Positions 53,344 through 61,976 are shown, numbered from the stretch's first letter. The stretch is DNA of 64,000 nucleotides from Planotetraspora silvatica (GCF_016863315.1 NZ_BOOQ01000028.1:113841-177840); one strand, 5' to 3'. The notes: generated from the letters alone by a model not told the origin. Numbers and translations are program-made.

Positions 53344-54051
53344 ATGCCCGACGAGCCCTCGACCACCCGAGACCGGTCGCGACCTGAGCCGCGCACGGAA
53401 ACCGCCGAGCGACCTGAGCCGCGCACGGAGGCCGCTGAGCGTCCTGACCCCGTGAAGCGGACGCGTCCGAGTGTCCCGGATCGCCGCGGGCGGCGAGACG
53501 TGCCCCCCTTTCCCCTCCTCGCTCCGGAGCAGTGGCGCGCTCCTGAGGAGGCTCTGCGCCAGATGTACGCCGGCGCCGAGGCCAGGGCGATCGCGAACGC
53601 GGATTGGTACCTCGCCGACCGGGTCCGCAAGCGTGTGGCCGCGCGGATCCTGCGCGGCCTCGCCATCGTGCTCGGAGCGGCGGGTGCCCTCCAACCCCTG
53701 GCGACGGCGGGAAGTTCCGACGGCAGCCTCGCCTGGGGCTATGTGCTGCTGGCCGCCGCCGCGGTGTGCATCGCCTTCGACCACTTCCTCGGCCTGTCGT
53801 CCGGGTGGATGCGCGACATGGTGACCACGCAGCGGATCCAGCACCGGCTGGTGGAGTTCCAGCTCGACTGGGCCGCGATGAACGCCCGCGACGCCATCGG
53901 CCCGGACCAGTCGTCGGTGCACGACTACCTTGCGCTGCTCCGGTCGTTCATGTCCGACATCTCGGTCATCACCGCTGAGGAGACCTCGGAGTGGGTGAGC
54001 GACTTCCAGACCGCGGTGGCGCAGCTCAACAACCCGACCGGCAATCGCTGA
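53344..54051 (+). CDS. SLATT-like two-helix membrane protein
   Basis: A 235-residue protein. Residues ~20-40 are a Pro/Glu-rich linker with two near-identical 10-residue copies (RPEPRTETAE, RPEPRTEAAE). The segment MYAGAEARAIANADWYLADRVRKRVAARILRGLAIV, then two membrane helices (AGALQPL, GYVLLAAAAVCIAFDHF) and a helical C-terminus (QRIQHRLVEFQLDWAAMNAR) fit the SLATT layout. SLATT domains are predicted membrane effectors in nucleotide-signalling immune systems, but here no cyclase or sensor gene is adjacent. ATG 53344 has GGGAG upstream. Confidence 0.6.
   Translation: MPDEPSTTRDRSRPEPRTETAERPEPRTEAAERPDPVKRTRPSVPDRRGRRDVPPFPLLAPEQWRAPEEALRQMYAGAEARAIANADWYLADRVRKRVAARILRGLAIVLGAAGALQPLATAGSSDGSLAWGYVLLAAAAVCIAFDHFLGLSSGWMRDMVTTQRIQHRLVEFQLDWAAMNARDAIGPDQSSVHDYLALLRSFMSDISVITAEETSEWVSDFQTAVAQLNNPTGNR
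53380..53439 (+). repeat. 30-bp tandem repeat inside the SLATT-like gene
   Basis: Two copies (53380-53409, 53410-53439), beginning CGACCTGAGCCGCGCACGGA, differ at only three positions and keep the frame. A third, partial copy (CGTCCTGACCCC) follows. They encode the RPEPRTE repeats of the linker. A slippage-prone, variable linker is likely. Confidence 0.85.
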
Positions 54052-54088
54052 GGCCGCTCGAGCCGCTGTCGGCGCGGTTTCGGCCAGA

Positions 54089-55342
54089 ATGACTCGGGTG
54101 AGGATCCGCGTGCTGGTCGGCCCGCTCGTCAGCGGCACGACGTACCGGCGCGGCGTCCATCTGCTGCTCGGGGCCGTCCTGCTGTTGCCGTACGTGCTGG
54201 TGGGCGCGGCCTTCGCGCAGCTGCTGACCGCTCCGCAGATGCCCCTGCAGCTGACCCTGCTCGTGCTCGCCGTCGCACTCGTGGTCGCTGCGGTGCCGCC
54301 GTTCCTGCGGGGCACGCGAGCCCTCGAGATCGTGGCGGCGCGCTCGCTGCTCGGCGTCTCCCTGCCTGACCCTCCCGCGACGGCCGAGCCGGTACGCGAG
54401 GCGGGGGACACCAGGCTGCGTGCTGCGCTGTGGTTCACGATGCACCTCACGATCGGCGGCCTGGTGGCGGCGCTGCTGCTCATCCCCCTGACGACGGCCG
54501 TGCTCTTCATCGGGCAGCTCCTCGGCATCGGCGGCGAGTCGCTCGCCGGTCTGCGGCTCGGGCCGCTGGACGAGCACGACTCCGGCTGGCTGGCGCTGCT
54601 CGGCGCTGTGATGATCGTCTGCGTCGGCTACGCCGTGGCCGGGCTGGGAGCGCTCGCCGCGATCATGGCCCCGGTGCTGCTCGGCCCGTCGCCCGCCGAG
54701 CGGATCGCCGCCCTGGAGGCCGGTGCCGTACGGCTCGCCGAGCGGAACCGCCTGGCCCGGGAGTTGCACGACTCCATCGGTCACGCGCTGACGGTGACCA
54801 CGTTGCAGGCGGCGGCCGCACGGGAGGTGCTCGACGACGATCCGGCGTTCGCACGCCGCGCCCTCGCCGCGATCGAGGACACCGGGCGCGCGGCGGCCGA
54901 TGACCTCGACCGCCTGCTCGGCATGCTCAGGGACGGCGAGGCCGCCGAGCGTGCGCCGCGTCACCGGCTCGCCGACCTCGACGGGCTGACGACCCACGCG
55001 CGCGGCACGGGCGTCGAGGTGCGTACCGAGATCGAGGGACCGGTGGACGGCCTGCCCGCCACCGTGTCGCGTGAGGGCTATCGCATCGTCCAGGAGAGCC
55101 TCACGAACGCGCTGCGCCACGCGGGCCGGGTGCCGGTGGCGGTGCGGATCACCGTCGACGGCCACCTGCTCCTCATCGACGTGGCCAATCCGGTCACGCG
55201 TCCGGAGCGGCCGAGGGAGGGCGGCCACGGCCTGGACGGGATGCGCGAACGGGTGCGCCTGCTCGGCGGCACCATGACGGCCGGGCCGGAAGACGGGCGG
55301 TGGCGGGTGACGGTGCGGTTGCCTACGGGAGGACGGTCATGA
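54089..55342 (+). CDS. NarL-type sensor histidine kinase
   Basis: A 417-residue kinase with about six helices in residues ~20-200 (a four-helix-plus-two sensor with no large extracytoplasmic domain), then HisKA_3: ERNRLARELHDSIGHALTV with His ~227, and the ATP domain SREGYRIVQESLTNALRHA and GHGLDGMRERVRLLGG. GTG 54098 is an alternative start. The last codon overlaps the regulator's ATG (ATGA at 55339-55342), so kinase and regulator are coupled. The signal is unknown. Confidence 0.92.
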   Translation: MTRVRIRVLVGPLVSGTTYRRGVHLLLGAVLLLPYVLVGAAFAQLLTAPQMPLQLTLLVLAVALVVAAVPPFLRGTRALEIVAARSLLGVSLPDPPATAEPVREAGDTRLRAALWFTMHLTIGGLVAALLLIPLTTAVLFIGQLLGIGGESLAGLRLGPLDEHDSGWLALLGAVMIVCVGYAVAGLGALAAIMAPVLLGPSPAERIAALEAGAVRLAERNRLARELHDSIGHALTVTTLQAAAAREVLDDDPAFARRALAAIEDTGRAAADDLDRLLGMLRDGEAAERAPRHRLADLDGLTTHARGTGVEVRTEIEGPVDGLPATVSREGYRIVQESLTNALRHAGRVPVAVRITVDGHLLLIDVANPVTRPERPREGGHGLDGMRERVRLLGGTMTAGPEDGRWRVTVRLPTGGRS

Positions 55343-55995
55343 CGATCAGGGTGGCGATCGCCGACGACGAGGAGCTGATCCGGGTCGGGCTCCGGGTCGT
55401 CATCGACGCGCAGCCAGACCTCGAGGTGGTGGGCGAGGCGGCCGACGGGGCGGAGGTGCCCGCGATGGTCGCCCGCACCAGGCCCGGCGTGCTGCTGATG
55501 GACGTGCGGATGCCCGCCATCGACGGCATCGAGGCCACCCGCCGGTTGCTGGCCTCGTCGGGCGAGCCGCCGAAGGTGCTGGTCATCACCACCTTCGAGA
55601 ACGACGACTACGTGTACGAGGCGCTCCGCGCGGGCGCGAGCGGGTTCGTGCTCAAGCGCACCCGGCCGGCCGAGGTGGTCGAGGCGATCAGGGTGCTGGC
55701 GGGCGGGGAGTCGGTGGTCTTCCCCGCGGCCATCCGGCGCCTGGCCGCCGCTTACGGCTCCGGCGGGCCGGCCGGTGACCGGCTCCGCCGGGCCCGCCTG
55801 ACCGAGCGCGAGACCGAGATCCTCCGGCTGATGGCGACCGGGCTGTCCAACGCCGAGATCGCCTCGGCCCTCGTGCTGGGGGCCGAGACGATCAAGACGC
55901 ATGTGGGCAACGTGCTCGGTAAGCTCGGCGCCCGCGACCGGACGCAGGCGGTCATCGTCGCCTACGAGTCCGGGTTCATCAGCCCCGCGGGCTGA
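55339..55995 (+). CDS. NarL/LuxR-type response regulator
   Basis: A 218-residue partner of the preceding kinase. The receiver has MTIRVAIADDEELIRVG and the phospho-acceptor Asp ~55 in VLLMDVRMPAIDG; the output is a LuxR HTH (LTERETEILRLMATGLSNAEIASALVLGAETIKTHVGNVL). It overlaps the convergent membrane protein gene by 34 bp. Target genes are not obvious; the neighbouring SLATT-like gene and the convergent membrane protein are candidates by position only. Confidence 0.93.
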   Translation: MTIRVAIADDEELIRVGLRVVIDAQPDLEVVGEAADGAEVPAMVARTRPGVLLMDVRMPAIDGIEATRRLLASSGEPPKVLVITTFENDDYVYEALRAGASGFVLKRTRPAEVVEAIRVLAGGESVVFPAAIRRLAAAYGSGGPAGDRLRRARLTERETEILRLMATGLSNAEIASALVLGAETIKTHVGNVLGKLGARDRTQAVIVAYESGFISPAG

Positions 55996-57152
55996 GCGCT
56001 CCCCTGCCCGCAGGTGGCACAGGCCCCGCGCCGCCGCAGGTGGTAGGCGTAGGCGGCGAGTGCCAGGGCGACTCCCCACAGAGGCCACAACATGTGCGTG
56101 ACGACCAGCAGCTTGCTGTATCCGGGTGTGTGCCAGATCTTGGCCGAGGTCGCGATGCTCAGGCCCGCGGAGACGACGATGGGCGCGACATAGGCCGCCG
56201 GGATCACCGCGAGCTTGATCGGCACCCGCCGTCCGGCCAGGCCGACCATCCAGCGCGGGAACACCTCACCCCACCGCTGGATCAGCCCGAGGGTCAGGAT
56301 CGCGCCGACGACGGCGAACGCCCCGAGTCCCGCACCGGCCCAGACGCCTCCGCTGTCACGCAACGAGCGCAACATCTCGTCGCTGATGCCGAGAGGGACG
56401 CCCGCCAGCCAGGACAGGCGGCTCGCGGCGTAGAACAGCGGCACCACGACGGCGACCAGTGTCGCCCGGCGGCCCCACGTGACGATCCGCGCGTGGTCGG
56501 CCGCGCCTCCGCGGCGGCCGCACCGGGCGCAGGCCCCGCGACTGCGGCGCTGCCAGGACAACACCGCGAACCCGAGCAGGTAGCCCCCGGCCATGCACCA
56601 CAGTTCGTTGGCCAGCGTCCAGTCGAGGACGCGCGCGTAGTCGACGTCCGGCGGCCAGCCGAACGGGGCGCCGATGATCAGCATGGGCGCGTATCCGGTC
56701 AGGGCCAGCGCGTCTGCGCTCGGCACGACCGCCAGCAGGACGACGGCCACCGTGTACCCGAAACCCAGCAGGAGAGCCCGTGGCGCGCCACTCAGCCGTA
56801 CGGCATGCCGCCCGGCCATGGCCAGGGCCGCGACGGCGGCGGCCAGCAGGACGGCGGCGAAGACGGGGGCGCCCACCTCCGGCCGGATGCCGTGGAGGAG
56901 GGCCATGGGATCGTCGCCCCCGAACGGGAATCCGCTGCCGGTCAACGTCCAGACGAGCGCGAGGATGCCGTACGTCGCCGTCCAGGCGACGGCCGCGTAG
57001 CCGGCCCAGCCGGTTCGCCGCGAATCCGGCGGCGCGGCGCCCCCGTCGAGTCTCCGGCGTCCTGCGCCGGATGCGCCGGCGGCGGCCGGCCGGCCGGTGA
57101 CCGGATCGGATGGACTGATGGGATCGGATGGACTGATGGATGGAATCGCCAT
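55962..57152 (-). CDS. Multi-spanning membrane protein with zinc-ribbon-like Cys pairs
   Basis: A 396-residue protein with about nine helices and no recognised family. After a Ser/Pro/Asp-rich start containing a DNA-level tandem repeat, helices begin at WAGYAAVAWTATYGILALVW. Two CxxC motifs flank loops: CARCGRRGG and, at the C-terminus, CATCGQGSA, both expected on the cytoplasmic side. ATG 57152 has GAAGGGG upstream. It is convergent with the response regulator gene and may be regulated by it. Function unknown. Confidence 0.75.
   Translation of the reverse strand: MAIPSISPSDPISPSDPVTGRPAAAGASGAGRRRLDGGAAPPDSRRTGWAGYAAVAWTATYGILALVWTLTGSGFPFGGDDPMALLHGIRPEVGAPVFAAVLLAAAVAALAMAGRHAVRLSGAPRALLLGFGYTVAVVLLAVVPSADALALTGYAPMLIIGAPFGWPPDVDYARVLDWTLANELWCMAGGYLLGFAVLSWQRRSRGACARCGRRGGAADHARIVTWGRRATLVAVVVPLFYAASRLSWLAGVPLGISDEMLRSLRDSGGVWAGAGLGAFAVVGAILTLGLIQRWGEVFPRWMVGLAGRRVPIKLAVIPAAYVAPIVVSAGLSIATSAKIWHTPGYSKLLVVTHMLWPLWGVALALAAYAYHLRRRGACATCGQGSAQPAGLMNPDS
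57103..57138. repeat. Perfect 18-bp tandem duplication at the start of the membrane protein gene
   Basis: GGATCGGATGGACTGATG occurs twice in direct contact (57103-57120, 57121-57138). On the minus strand it encodes the repeated ISPSDP near the N-terminus of the membrane protein. It looks like a recent slippage event that kept the frame. Confidence 0.95.
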
Positions 57153-57295
57153 GGCGAGCCCCTTCGTGGGAGGTGCGGTGTGCACATCTCACGATCGCCG
57201 CGGGACGGTTTCCGCGACTCCCCTCACGATGGGAACCGCCTCCCCCACACGGGGGATCCCCGCAGGCCCAGGCCGGGACGGCTTTCCCGCGGGCG

Positions 57296-57403
57296 GGAGC
57301 TCGCACCGATCCGATCGCCCTGTCCCTCTCAGGAGCTCGCGTCAATCCGAGGCCCTTGTCCCTCTCGGGAGCCCGCGCCGATCCGATGCCGCTGTCCCCC
57401 TGA
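57296..57403. repeat. Three 36-bp tandem repeats between two genes
   Basis: Units begin GGAGC at 57296, 57332 and 57368, exactly 36 bp apart. They share a GCGCC-like part, ATCCGA, and a CTGTCCCTCTC-like end, at roughly 75% identity. They lie in the 266-bp gap between two genes on the minus strand (57152 and 57419). The unit is 12 codons long, so one frame stays open across all three, but no start or family supports a gene. Confidence 0.85.
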
Positions 57404-57418
57404 GGCGCTTCGCGTGGC

Positions 57419-58354
57419 TCAGTCCTCAGCGGGCGGAAGATCCCTGAGCGCCGCCTCGGCCCGGTCGGCGCGGAGGCGGGCGGACTCGGCCGCCCGCCGG
57501 GCGCGGTCCTCCTCGCGCCTGGCCACGTCGAGCCGGTGCCGCGCCGCGGCCTGCCGGTCCTTCGCCGCGGCGAGCTCGCCGGAAAGCTCGGCCACCCTGT
57601 CCGCCAGCCGGTCGTGCTCCCCTACGGCTTCCGACAGCTCGGCCTCCCAGGACGAGTGGCCCTCCCCTGCCTCGGCCGCGGCGTTCCGGGCGTCGGACGC
57701 GGCCTTCTCCCGCTCCTTGCGCTCACGCTCGGCCTTCTCCCTCGCGGCCCTCTCCTTCGCGGTAGAGCCGTCACCTTTGCGCCGTTCGCTCGAGGGCACA
57801 CCGGCACGCCGTCCACTCGGGAGCGCTCCGGCGCCGGCTCCGGTCTCCGCAGGGTGCGCCCGCACCGGCCTGACCACCGGCGCCGGGGCGAAGCCGCTGT
57901 AGCTCAGCCCCCGGATCAGCCGTCCCTGCCGCACCTGCGCCGAGGCGGTCTCGTCGACGACCGCGGCGTCCAGTGTCTGCTCGACCTCGGTGCCGGCCGT
58001 TCCCGAGAGCGGCTGCCCGTCCGCCTCCGCGTCCTGCCGGATCAGACGGGCGACCCGGGCCGTCGCCGCCGACCGCTCCTGGGTGAGGGCGGCCAGGGCC
58101 TCGGCGTCCTGCCTCCGCCAGGCCTCGCGGAGGCGCGCGCCCACGTCGAGGAACTCGTCGAGCTCCTCCGGGTGCCGCCGCGAGGCCTGGTTGACCGCCC
58201 AGCCGACGACCGTGGGGCGGCGCAGCGCGGAGATCTGTCGGGCGAGCGCCGCGTCTCCGGCCGTCTTGGCCTCCTTGGCCAGGGCGTCACGGGCGGCGAC
58301 GAACTCGCCCGGCGCGAGGCCGTACAACCGGTCGGCTGCCGCGTCGAGATCCAT
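57419..58354 (-). CDS. Coiled-coil protein of unknown function
   Basis: A 311-residue protein of an unnamed actinobacterial family. The start LYGLAPGEFVAARDALAKEAKTAGDAALARQISALRRPTVVGWAVNQ is conserved-looking, followed by QDAEALAALTQERSAATARV. Residues ~200-300 are a long, charged coiled coil (ERAAREKAERERKEREKAA and LAAAKDRQAAARHRLDVARREEDRARR). No membrane segment or signal peptide is seen. It is divergent from the Clp-N gene with ~190 bp between. Confidence 0.75.
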   Translation of the reverse strand: MDLDAAADRLYGLAPGEFVAARDALAKEAKTAGDAALARQISALRRPTVVGWAVNQASRRHPEELDEFLDVGARLREAWRRQDAEALAALTQERSAATARVARLIRQDAEADGQPLSGTAGTEVEQTLDAAVVDETASAQVRQGRLIRGLSYSGFAPAPVVRPVRAHPAETGAGAGALPSGRRAGVPSSERRKGDGSTAKERAAREKAERERKEREKAASDARNAAAEAGEGHSSWEAELSEAVGEHDRLADRVAELSGELAAAKDRQAAARHRLDVARREEDRARRAAESARLRADRAEAALRDLPPAED

Positions 58355-58544
58355 GGGTCCACCTGTACCCGTCGTGGTGCCCCACGTCCACCGTCCCGCG
58401 GCCCTCGCGCCACCGTGTCCTCACCGTCCCGCACAAGGGCACGCCGTCCCCACCAAGCCGGAACAGCATTCTCAGCGGTTCGCGCCACCGTCCAGGGGTC
58501 CTCCTGACGCATAGTGGAAGCACCGCCAACGACGGAGGCCTCCC

Positions 58545-59138
58545 GTGTTCGAGCGCTTCACCGACCGAGCCCGCCGAGTCGTGCTTCTCGCCCAGGAGGA
58601 GGCGAGGATGTTCGACCACCGCTACATCGGTTCGGAACACGTCCTGCTCGGCCTCGTCCACGAGGGCGAGGGGGTGGCCGCCAAGATCCTCCAGGAGGAG
58701 GGCGTCGAACTCGACGCGTTGCGCGAGGACGTCAGGGAGATGGTCGGCACGGGTTCCTCCCCGAGCCCCGGCGAGCACATCCCGTTCACCCCGCGGGCCA
58801 AGAAGATCCTCGAGCTCTCGCTCCGCGAATCCCTGAACCTCCGCCACAACTACATCGGCACCGAGCACATCCTGCTGGGCCTGATCAGAGAAGGCGGCGG
58901 GGCCGGCGCGCGGTTGCTCATCGCGCGCGGGGCGGACTTCGACCGGATGCGGCAGAAAGTCATCGAGGAGACCCGGCTCCAGCGCGAAGCCGGCGGCCAC
59001 TCCGGGGCCTTCCCGACTGTGGGGCCTTCGCTCATGGCCAAGGTCGACCGGCTGCAGGAGGCCGTGGAACGCATCGAGCGCCGCCTCGACGCGATGAACG
59101 CGCCGCCGGACCCCGGCCCTCCCGGCTCCGCTGAGTGA
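58545..59138 (+). CDS. Clp N-domain protein without ATPase domains
   Basis: A 197-residue protein with the two halves of a ClpC/ClpA N-domain: FERFTDRARRVVLLAQEEARMFDHRYIGSEHVLLGLV, and LRHNYIGTEHILLGLI in the second repeat. The AAA+ modules of ClpC are absent. The C-terminal helix (KVDRLQEAVERIERRLDAMNA) may form a coiled coil. Such stand-alone proteins may bind Clp substrates, phosphoarginine, or ClpC itself, as adaptors; this is inference. GTG 58545 has GGAGG upstream. Confidence 0.92.
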   Translation: MFERFTDRARRVVLLAQEEARMFDHRYIGSEHVLLGLVHEGEGVAAKILQEEGVELDALREDVREMVGTGSSPSPGEHIPFTPRAKKILELSLRESLNLRHNYIGTEHILLGLIREGGGAGARLLIARGADFDRMRQKVIEETRLQREAGGHSGAFPTVGPSLMAKVDRLQEAVERIERRLDAMNAPPDPGPPGSAE

Positions 59139-59139
59139 T

Positions 59140-59181
59140 CATCCTGGCCCGGTGTTCCCTGAGCCTCACCGGACCAGGATG
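59140..59181. terminator. Bidirectional terminator hairpin between Clp-N and ACT-GNAT genes
   Basis: ATCCTGG (59141-59147) pairs with CCAGGAT (59174-59180), one mismatch follows, then CCGGTG (59149-59154) with CACCGG (59167-59172), around a 12-base loop. It sits between convergent genes (stops at 59138 and 59198), so it could act in both directions. Confidence 0.65.
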
Positions 59182-59197
59182 GATCACATGTGACGGC

Positions 59198-60253
59198 TCA
59201 GCTCGAAGAAGCCGCCATCACACCCACGGCGATCCGCGCCTCCATCACACCGGGATCCTCGGTGTGGGTGAGCGTCGCGCCGAGGGAGGTCAAAAGCCTG
59301 CGCATGCGGGCGTTGTCGAACAGCAGGCTCGCCCGCACCTCGGCGAACCCGAGGTCGCGCGCCTCCTGCATGATCATGCGGGCCATCGCGGTGCCGATGC
59401 CCCGCCCCTGCCAGCGGTCCTCGACCAGGAAGGCGATCTCCGCGATGCCCGGATCGGGGGTGAACATCAGGGAGGCCACCGCCACGACCTGACCGTCGTG
59501 CCCCGCCACCAGCGAGTGGCCGCGGCTGCGGTCGCAGAGCCGGTCGAACACCCTCGGCGGGAGCGTCGGCATGGCCGTGAAGTACCGGAACCGCCGCGTC
59601 TCCGGTGAGCAGCGCTCGTGCAGGTCGCGCAGCGCCTCCCGGTAGAGCGAGGTGAGGGGCCTGATCAGCACCTCTGCGCCGTCGGCCAGTCGCAGGGGCC
59701 CCTCGGTGGGTGCGACCTCGGCGGGCGGCTGCGCGAGCCGTACGAGAGCGGCGGCCCGGGCCGCCTCGGTCAGGGTGAAGGGCAGCCCGGCACGGCGGAG
59801 CCGGATCGCCCGGCGCGGAGCCACGGGGACGACCAGCAGGGTGGGGTCGGGCAGATCCCCGGCCTCGGCGTCCCCTCGGGGACGTCCGGGGTCGGCTCCG
59901 TAGACCCAGCGGGAGTCGTCGGCCCGCAGTAACTCCCCGAGGACCTCGGGCAGCCGCCACGGCATCGACCGGAGCCGGGCGGCGAGCAGCAGCGCGCGGG
60001 TCGGCTCGTCGGTCAACTCGTGTGCCGTGGCCGGCACGACCTGGACCCGGCGGCCTCCCGCGGCCTCCAGCGCCTCACGCACCACGTCAGGCGAGGCCGG
60101 GATCTCCGTAACGAACTCGTCGACCGTGCCGTCCGTATCCGGCTGGACGGACAGGCCGAGGATGTTCCCGCCCTTCTCGGCGAGGGCCGCCGCGAGCGCG
60201 GCGAGACGTCCCGGCCGCTCGTCGACCGTCGTCCGGACCCGTAAGAACCCCAT
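59198..60253 (-). CDS. ACT domain-GNAT acetyltransferase fusion
   Basis: A 351-residue protein. The N-terminal ACT domain reads LRVRTTVDERPGRLAALAAALAEKGGNILGLSV. A ~90-residue helical linker follows (STAHELTDEPTRALLLAARLRSMPW region, ~65-160). The C-terminal GNAT fold (LIRPLTSLYREALRDLHERCSPETRR, then VEDRWQGRGIGTAMARMIMQEARDLG with the acetyl-CoA loop) ends the protein. An amino acid-binding ACT may regulate the acetyltransferase, as in mycobacterial and streptomycete protein acetylases. ATG 60253 has GGAGGGAG upstream. Confidence 0.87.
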   Translation of the reverse strand: MGFLRVRTTVDERPGRLAALAAALAEKGGNILGLSVQPDTDGTVDEFVTEIPASPDVVREALEAAGGRRVQVVPATAHELTDEPTRALLLAARLRSMPWRLPEVLGELLRADDSRWVYGADPGRPRGDAEAGDLPDPTLLVVPVAPRRAIRLRRAGLPFTLTEAARAAALVRLAQPPAEVAPTEGPLRLADGAEVLIRPLTSLYREALRDLHERCSPETRRFRYFTAMPTLPPRVFDRLCDRSRGHSLVAGHDGQVVAVASLMFTPDPGIAEIAFLVEDRWQGRGIGTAMARMIMQEARDLGFAEVRASLLFDNARMRRLLTSLGATLTHTEDPGVMEARIAVGVMAASSS

Positions 60254-60438
60254 CGGTGCCGCTCCCTCCGTTGCGCTGACCCCAGCTTGACGCACCTCTG
60301 TTACACGATTGCTACGCAACAGTGAGCTGGCCGTTTCGGATGGATGGACGCTCATATGACTGCGGTTATCCGCATAATCATCGCGATTGGCCAACGACTT
60401 CCGTCGCGTGATGCACCGGACAGAACGGATATAGCAGG

Positions 60439-61845
60439 ATGTCCACCATGAGTGCTCCACTTTCTCCGGGTTTCGTCAACGGTGATGTGTCGTTCTGGTA
60501 TCGCTCGCTCGGACTCCCCGTGCCCGGCGATCCCCTGGGGGGCGACATCGAGGCCGACGTTGCCATCGTGGGAGCCGGCTACACGGGCCTGTGGACCGCC
60601 TACTACCTGAAGAAGGCCAGGCCGTCGCTCAGGGTCGTGGTGCTGGAGAAGGAGTTCGCCGGCTTCGGGGCGTCCGGGCGCAACGGCGGATGGCTCACCG
60701 GCGCGCTCGCCGGAACGCCGGAGAGGTACGCCAAGACCCACGGCCCGGACGCGGCCAGGCGGCTGCAGCGCTCGATGTTCGGCGCGGTCGACGAGGTGGT
60801 CCGGGTGGCCGCCGAGGAGGGCATCGAGGCCGACATCGTAAAGGGCGGCATCACCACCGTGGCCAGGTCCGCGGCCCAGGCCGGACGGTTGCGGGAGGAC
60901 CTGGCCTGGCAGCGGGATTGGGGCTGGACCGAGGAGGACGTACGCCTGCTCCCCCCTGAGGAGATGGACGCGCGCCTCCGGGTGAACGGCGCCGTCAGCG
61001 CGACGTGGAGTCCCCACTGCGCCCGAATCCAGCCCGCCAAGCTCGCCCGCGGGCTGGCCCGGGCCGTACGGGATCTGGGGGTGGAGATCTATGAGCGGAC
61101 GCCGGTGACGGAGATCGCCCGCGGCCGGGCGGTCACACCGCACGGCACGGTGACCGCCGGCCACGTGCTGCGGTGCACCGAGGGATTCACCGCGACCATC
61201 CCCGGACATCACCGCGACTGGCTCCCGATGAACAGCTCGATGATCGTCACCGAGCCGCTGCCCGAGAAGGTGTGGGACTCCATCGGCTGGGCGGGCCGCG
61301 AGTTGCTCGGCGACATGGCGCACTACTACATGTACGCCCAGCGGACCGCCGACGACCGCATCGCCTTCGGCGGCCGGGGCAAGCCGTACCTCTACGGATC
61401 GAAGGTCGACGAGCGCGGGCACACGCACGCCTGGACGGTCGACGCCCTCTGGGACCTGCTCACCTCGTTTTTCCCCGCCGTCGGCTCGTCGCGGGTGGCG
61501 CACGCGTGGTCGGGCGTGCTCGGCGTGCCGCGCGACTGGTGCGCGACCGTCCACGTGGACCACACGACCGGCCTCGGCTGGGCCGGGGGGTACACCGGGC
61601 ACGGGGTGACCACCACGAACCTGGCCGGGCGCACGCTGTGCGACCTCGTCCTGAGGCGGGAGACCGAGCTGACCGCGCTGCCATGGGTCGACCGGCGTGT
61701 CCGCGCCTGGGAGCCCGAGCCCCTGCGCTGGCTCGGTGTGCACTCGATGTACCGCCTCTACCGCCTGGCCGACGCCCGCGAGAACCGGGGAATGACCAGA
61801 ACGTCCGCCCTCGCCAAGATCGCCAACAAAATCACCGGCCACTGA
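60439..61845 (+). CDS. FAD-dependent oxidoreductase (DAO/PuuB-like)
   Basis: A 468-residue flavoprotein. FAD binding is at ADVAIVGAGYTGLWTAYYL (~residues 35-53), with an E-rich strand end VVVLEKE and GASGRNGGWL. The C-terminal part GWAGGYTGHGVTTTNLAGR matches gamma-glutamylputrescine oxidase-type enzymes of the DAO family. The amine or amino acid substrate is unknown. ATG 60439 or 60448 may be used. It is divergent from the ACT-GNAT gene, and a repeat array begins 12 bp after its stop. Confidence 0.88.
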   Translation: MSTMSAPLSPGFVNGDVSFWYRSLGLPVPGDPLGGDIEADVAIVGAGYTGLWTAYYLKKARPSLRVVVLEKEFAGFGASGRNGGWLTGALAGTPERYAKTHGPDAARRLQRSMFGAVDEVVRVAAEEGIEADIVKGGITTVARSAAQAGRLREDLAWQRDWGWTEEDVRLLPPEEMDARLRVNGAVSATWSPHCARIQPAKLARGLARAVRDLGVEIYERTPVTEIARGRAVTPHGTVTAGHVLRCTEGFTATIPGHHRDWLPMNSSMIVTEPLPEKVWDSIGWAGRELLGDMAHYYMYAQRTADDRIAFGGRGKPYLYGSKVDERGHTHAWTVDALWDLLTSFFPAVGSSRVAHAWSGVLGVPRDWCATVHVDHTTGLGWAGGYTGHGVTTTNLAGRTLCDLVLRRETELTALPWVDRRVRAWEPEPLRWLGVHSMYRLYRLADARENRGMTRTSALAKIANKITGH

Positions 61846-61856
61846 CCTCTTTTCAC

Positions 61857-61976
61857 CGTGATCATGCACACCTTCGGAGATGGGGCCGATGACCTCGCCG
61901 AACGCCGATCGTGATCATGCGCGGATTCGGCGCCGACTACTCTGACCTGAGAAAACACCACTCGTGATCATGCAGT
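61857..61976. repeat. Third 53-bp-period array (three motifs)
   Basis: CGTGATCATGCACA-type motifs start at 61857, 61910 and 61963, exactly 53 bp apart and in the same direction; the last two have changes at their 3' ends. Both spacers carry, on the complementary strand, a CAGGTCA-like box in the middle and CCGAA at the end. The array fills the gap between the FAD oxidoreductase stop (61845) and the amidohydrolase start (62005). Confidence 0.88.

Noticed and set aside
57097..57447. Plus-strand ORF over the 36-bp repeats
   Set aside because: Open frame follows from a repeat length divisible by three; it overlaps the start of a real minus-strand gene and has no RBS.
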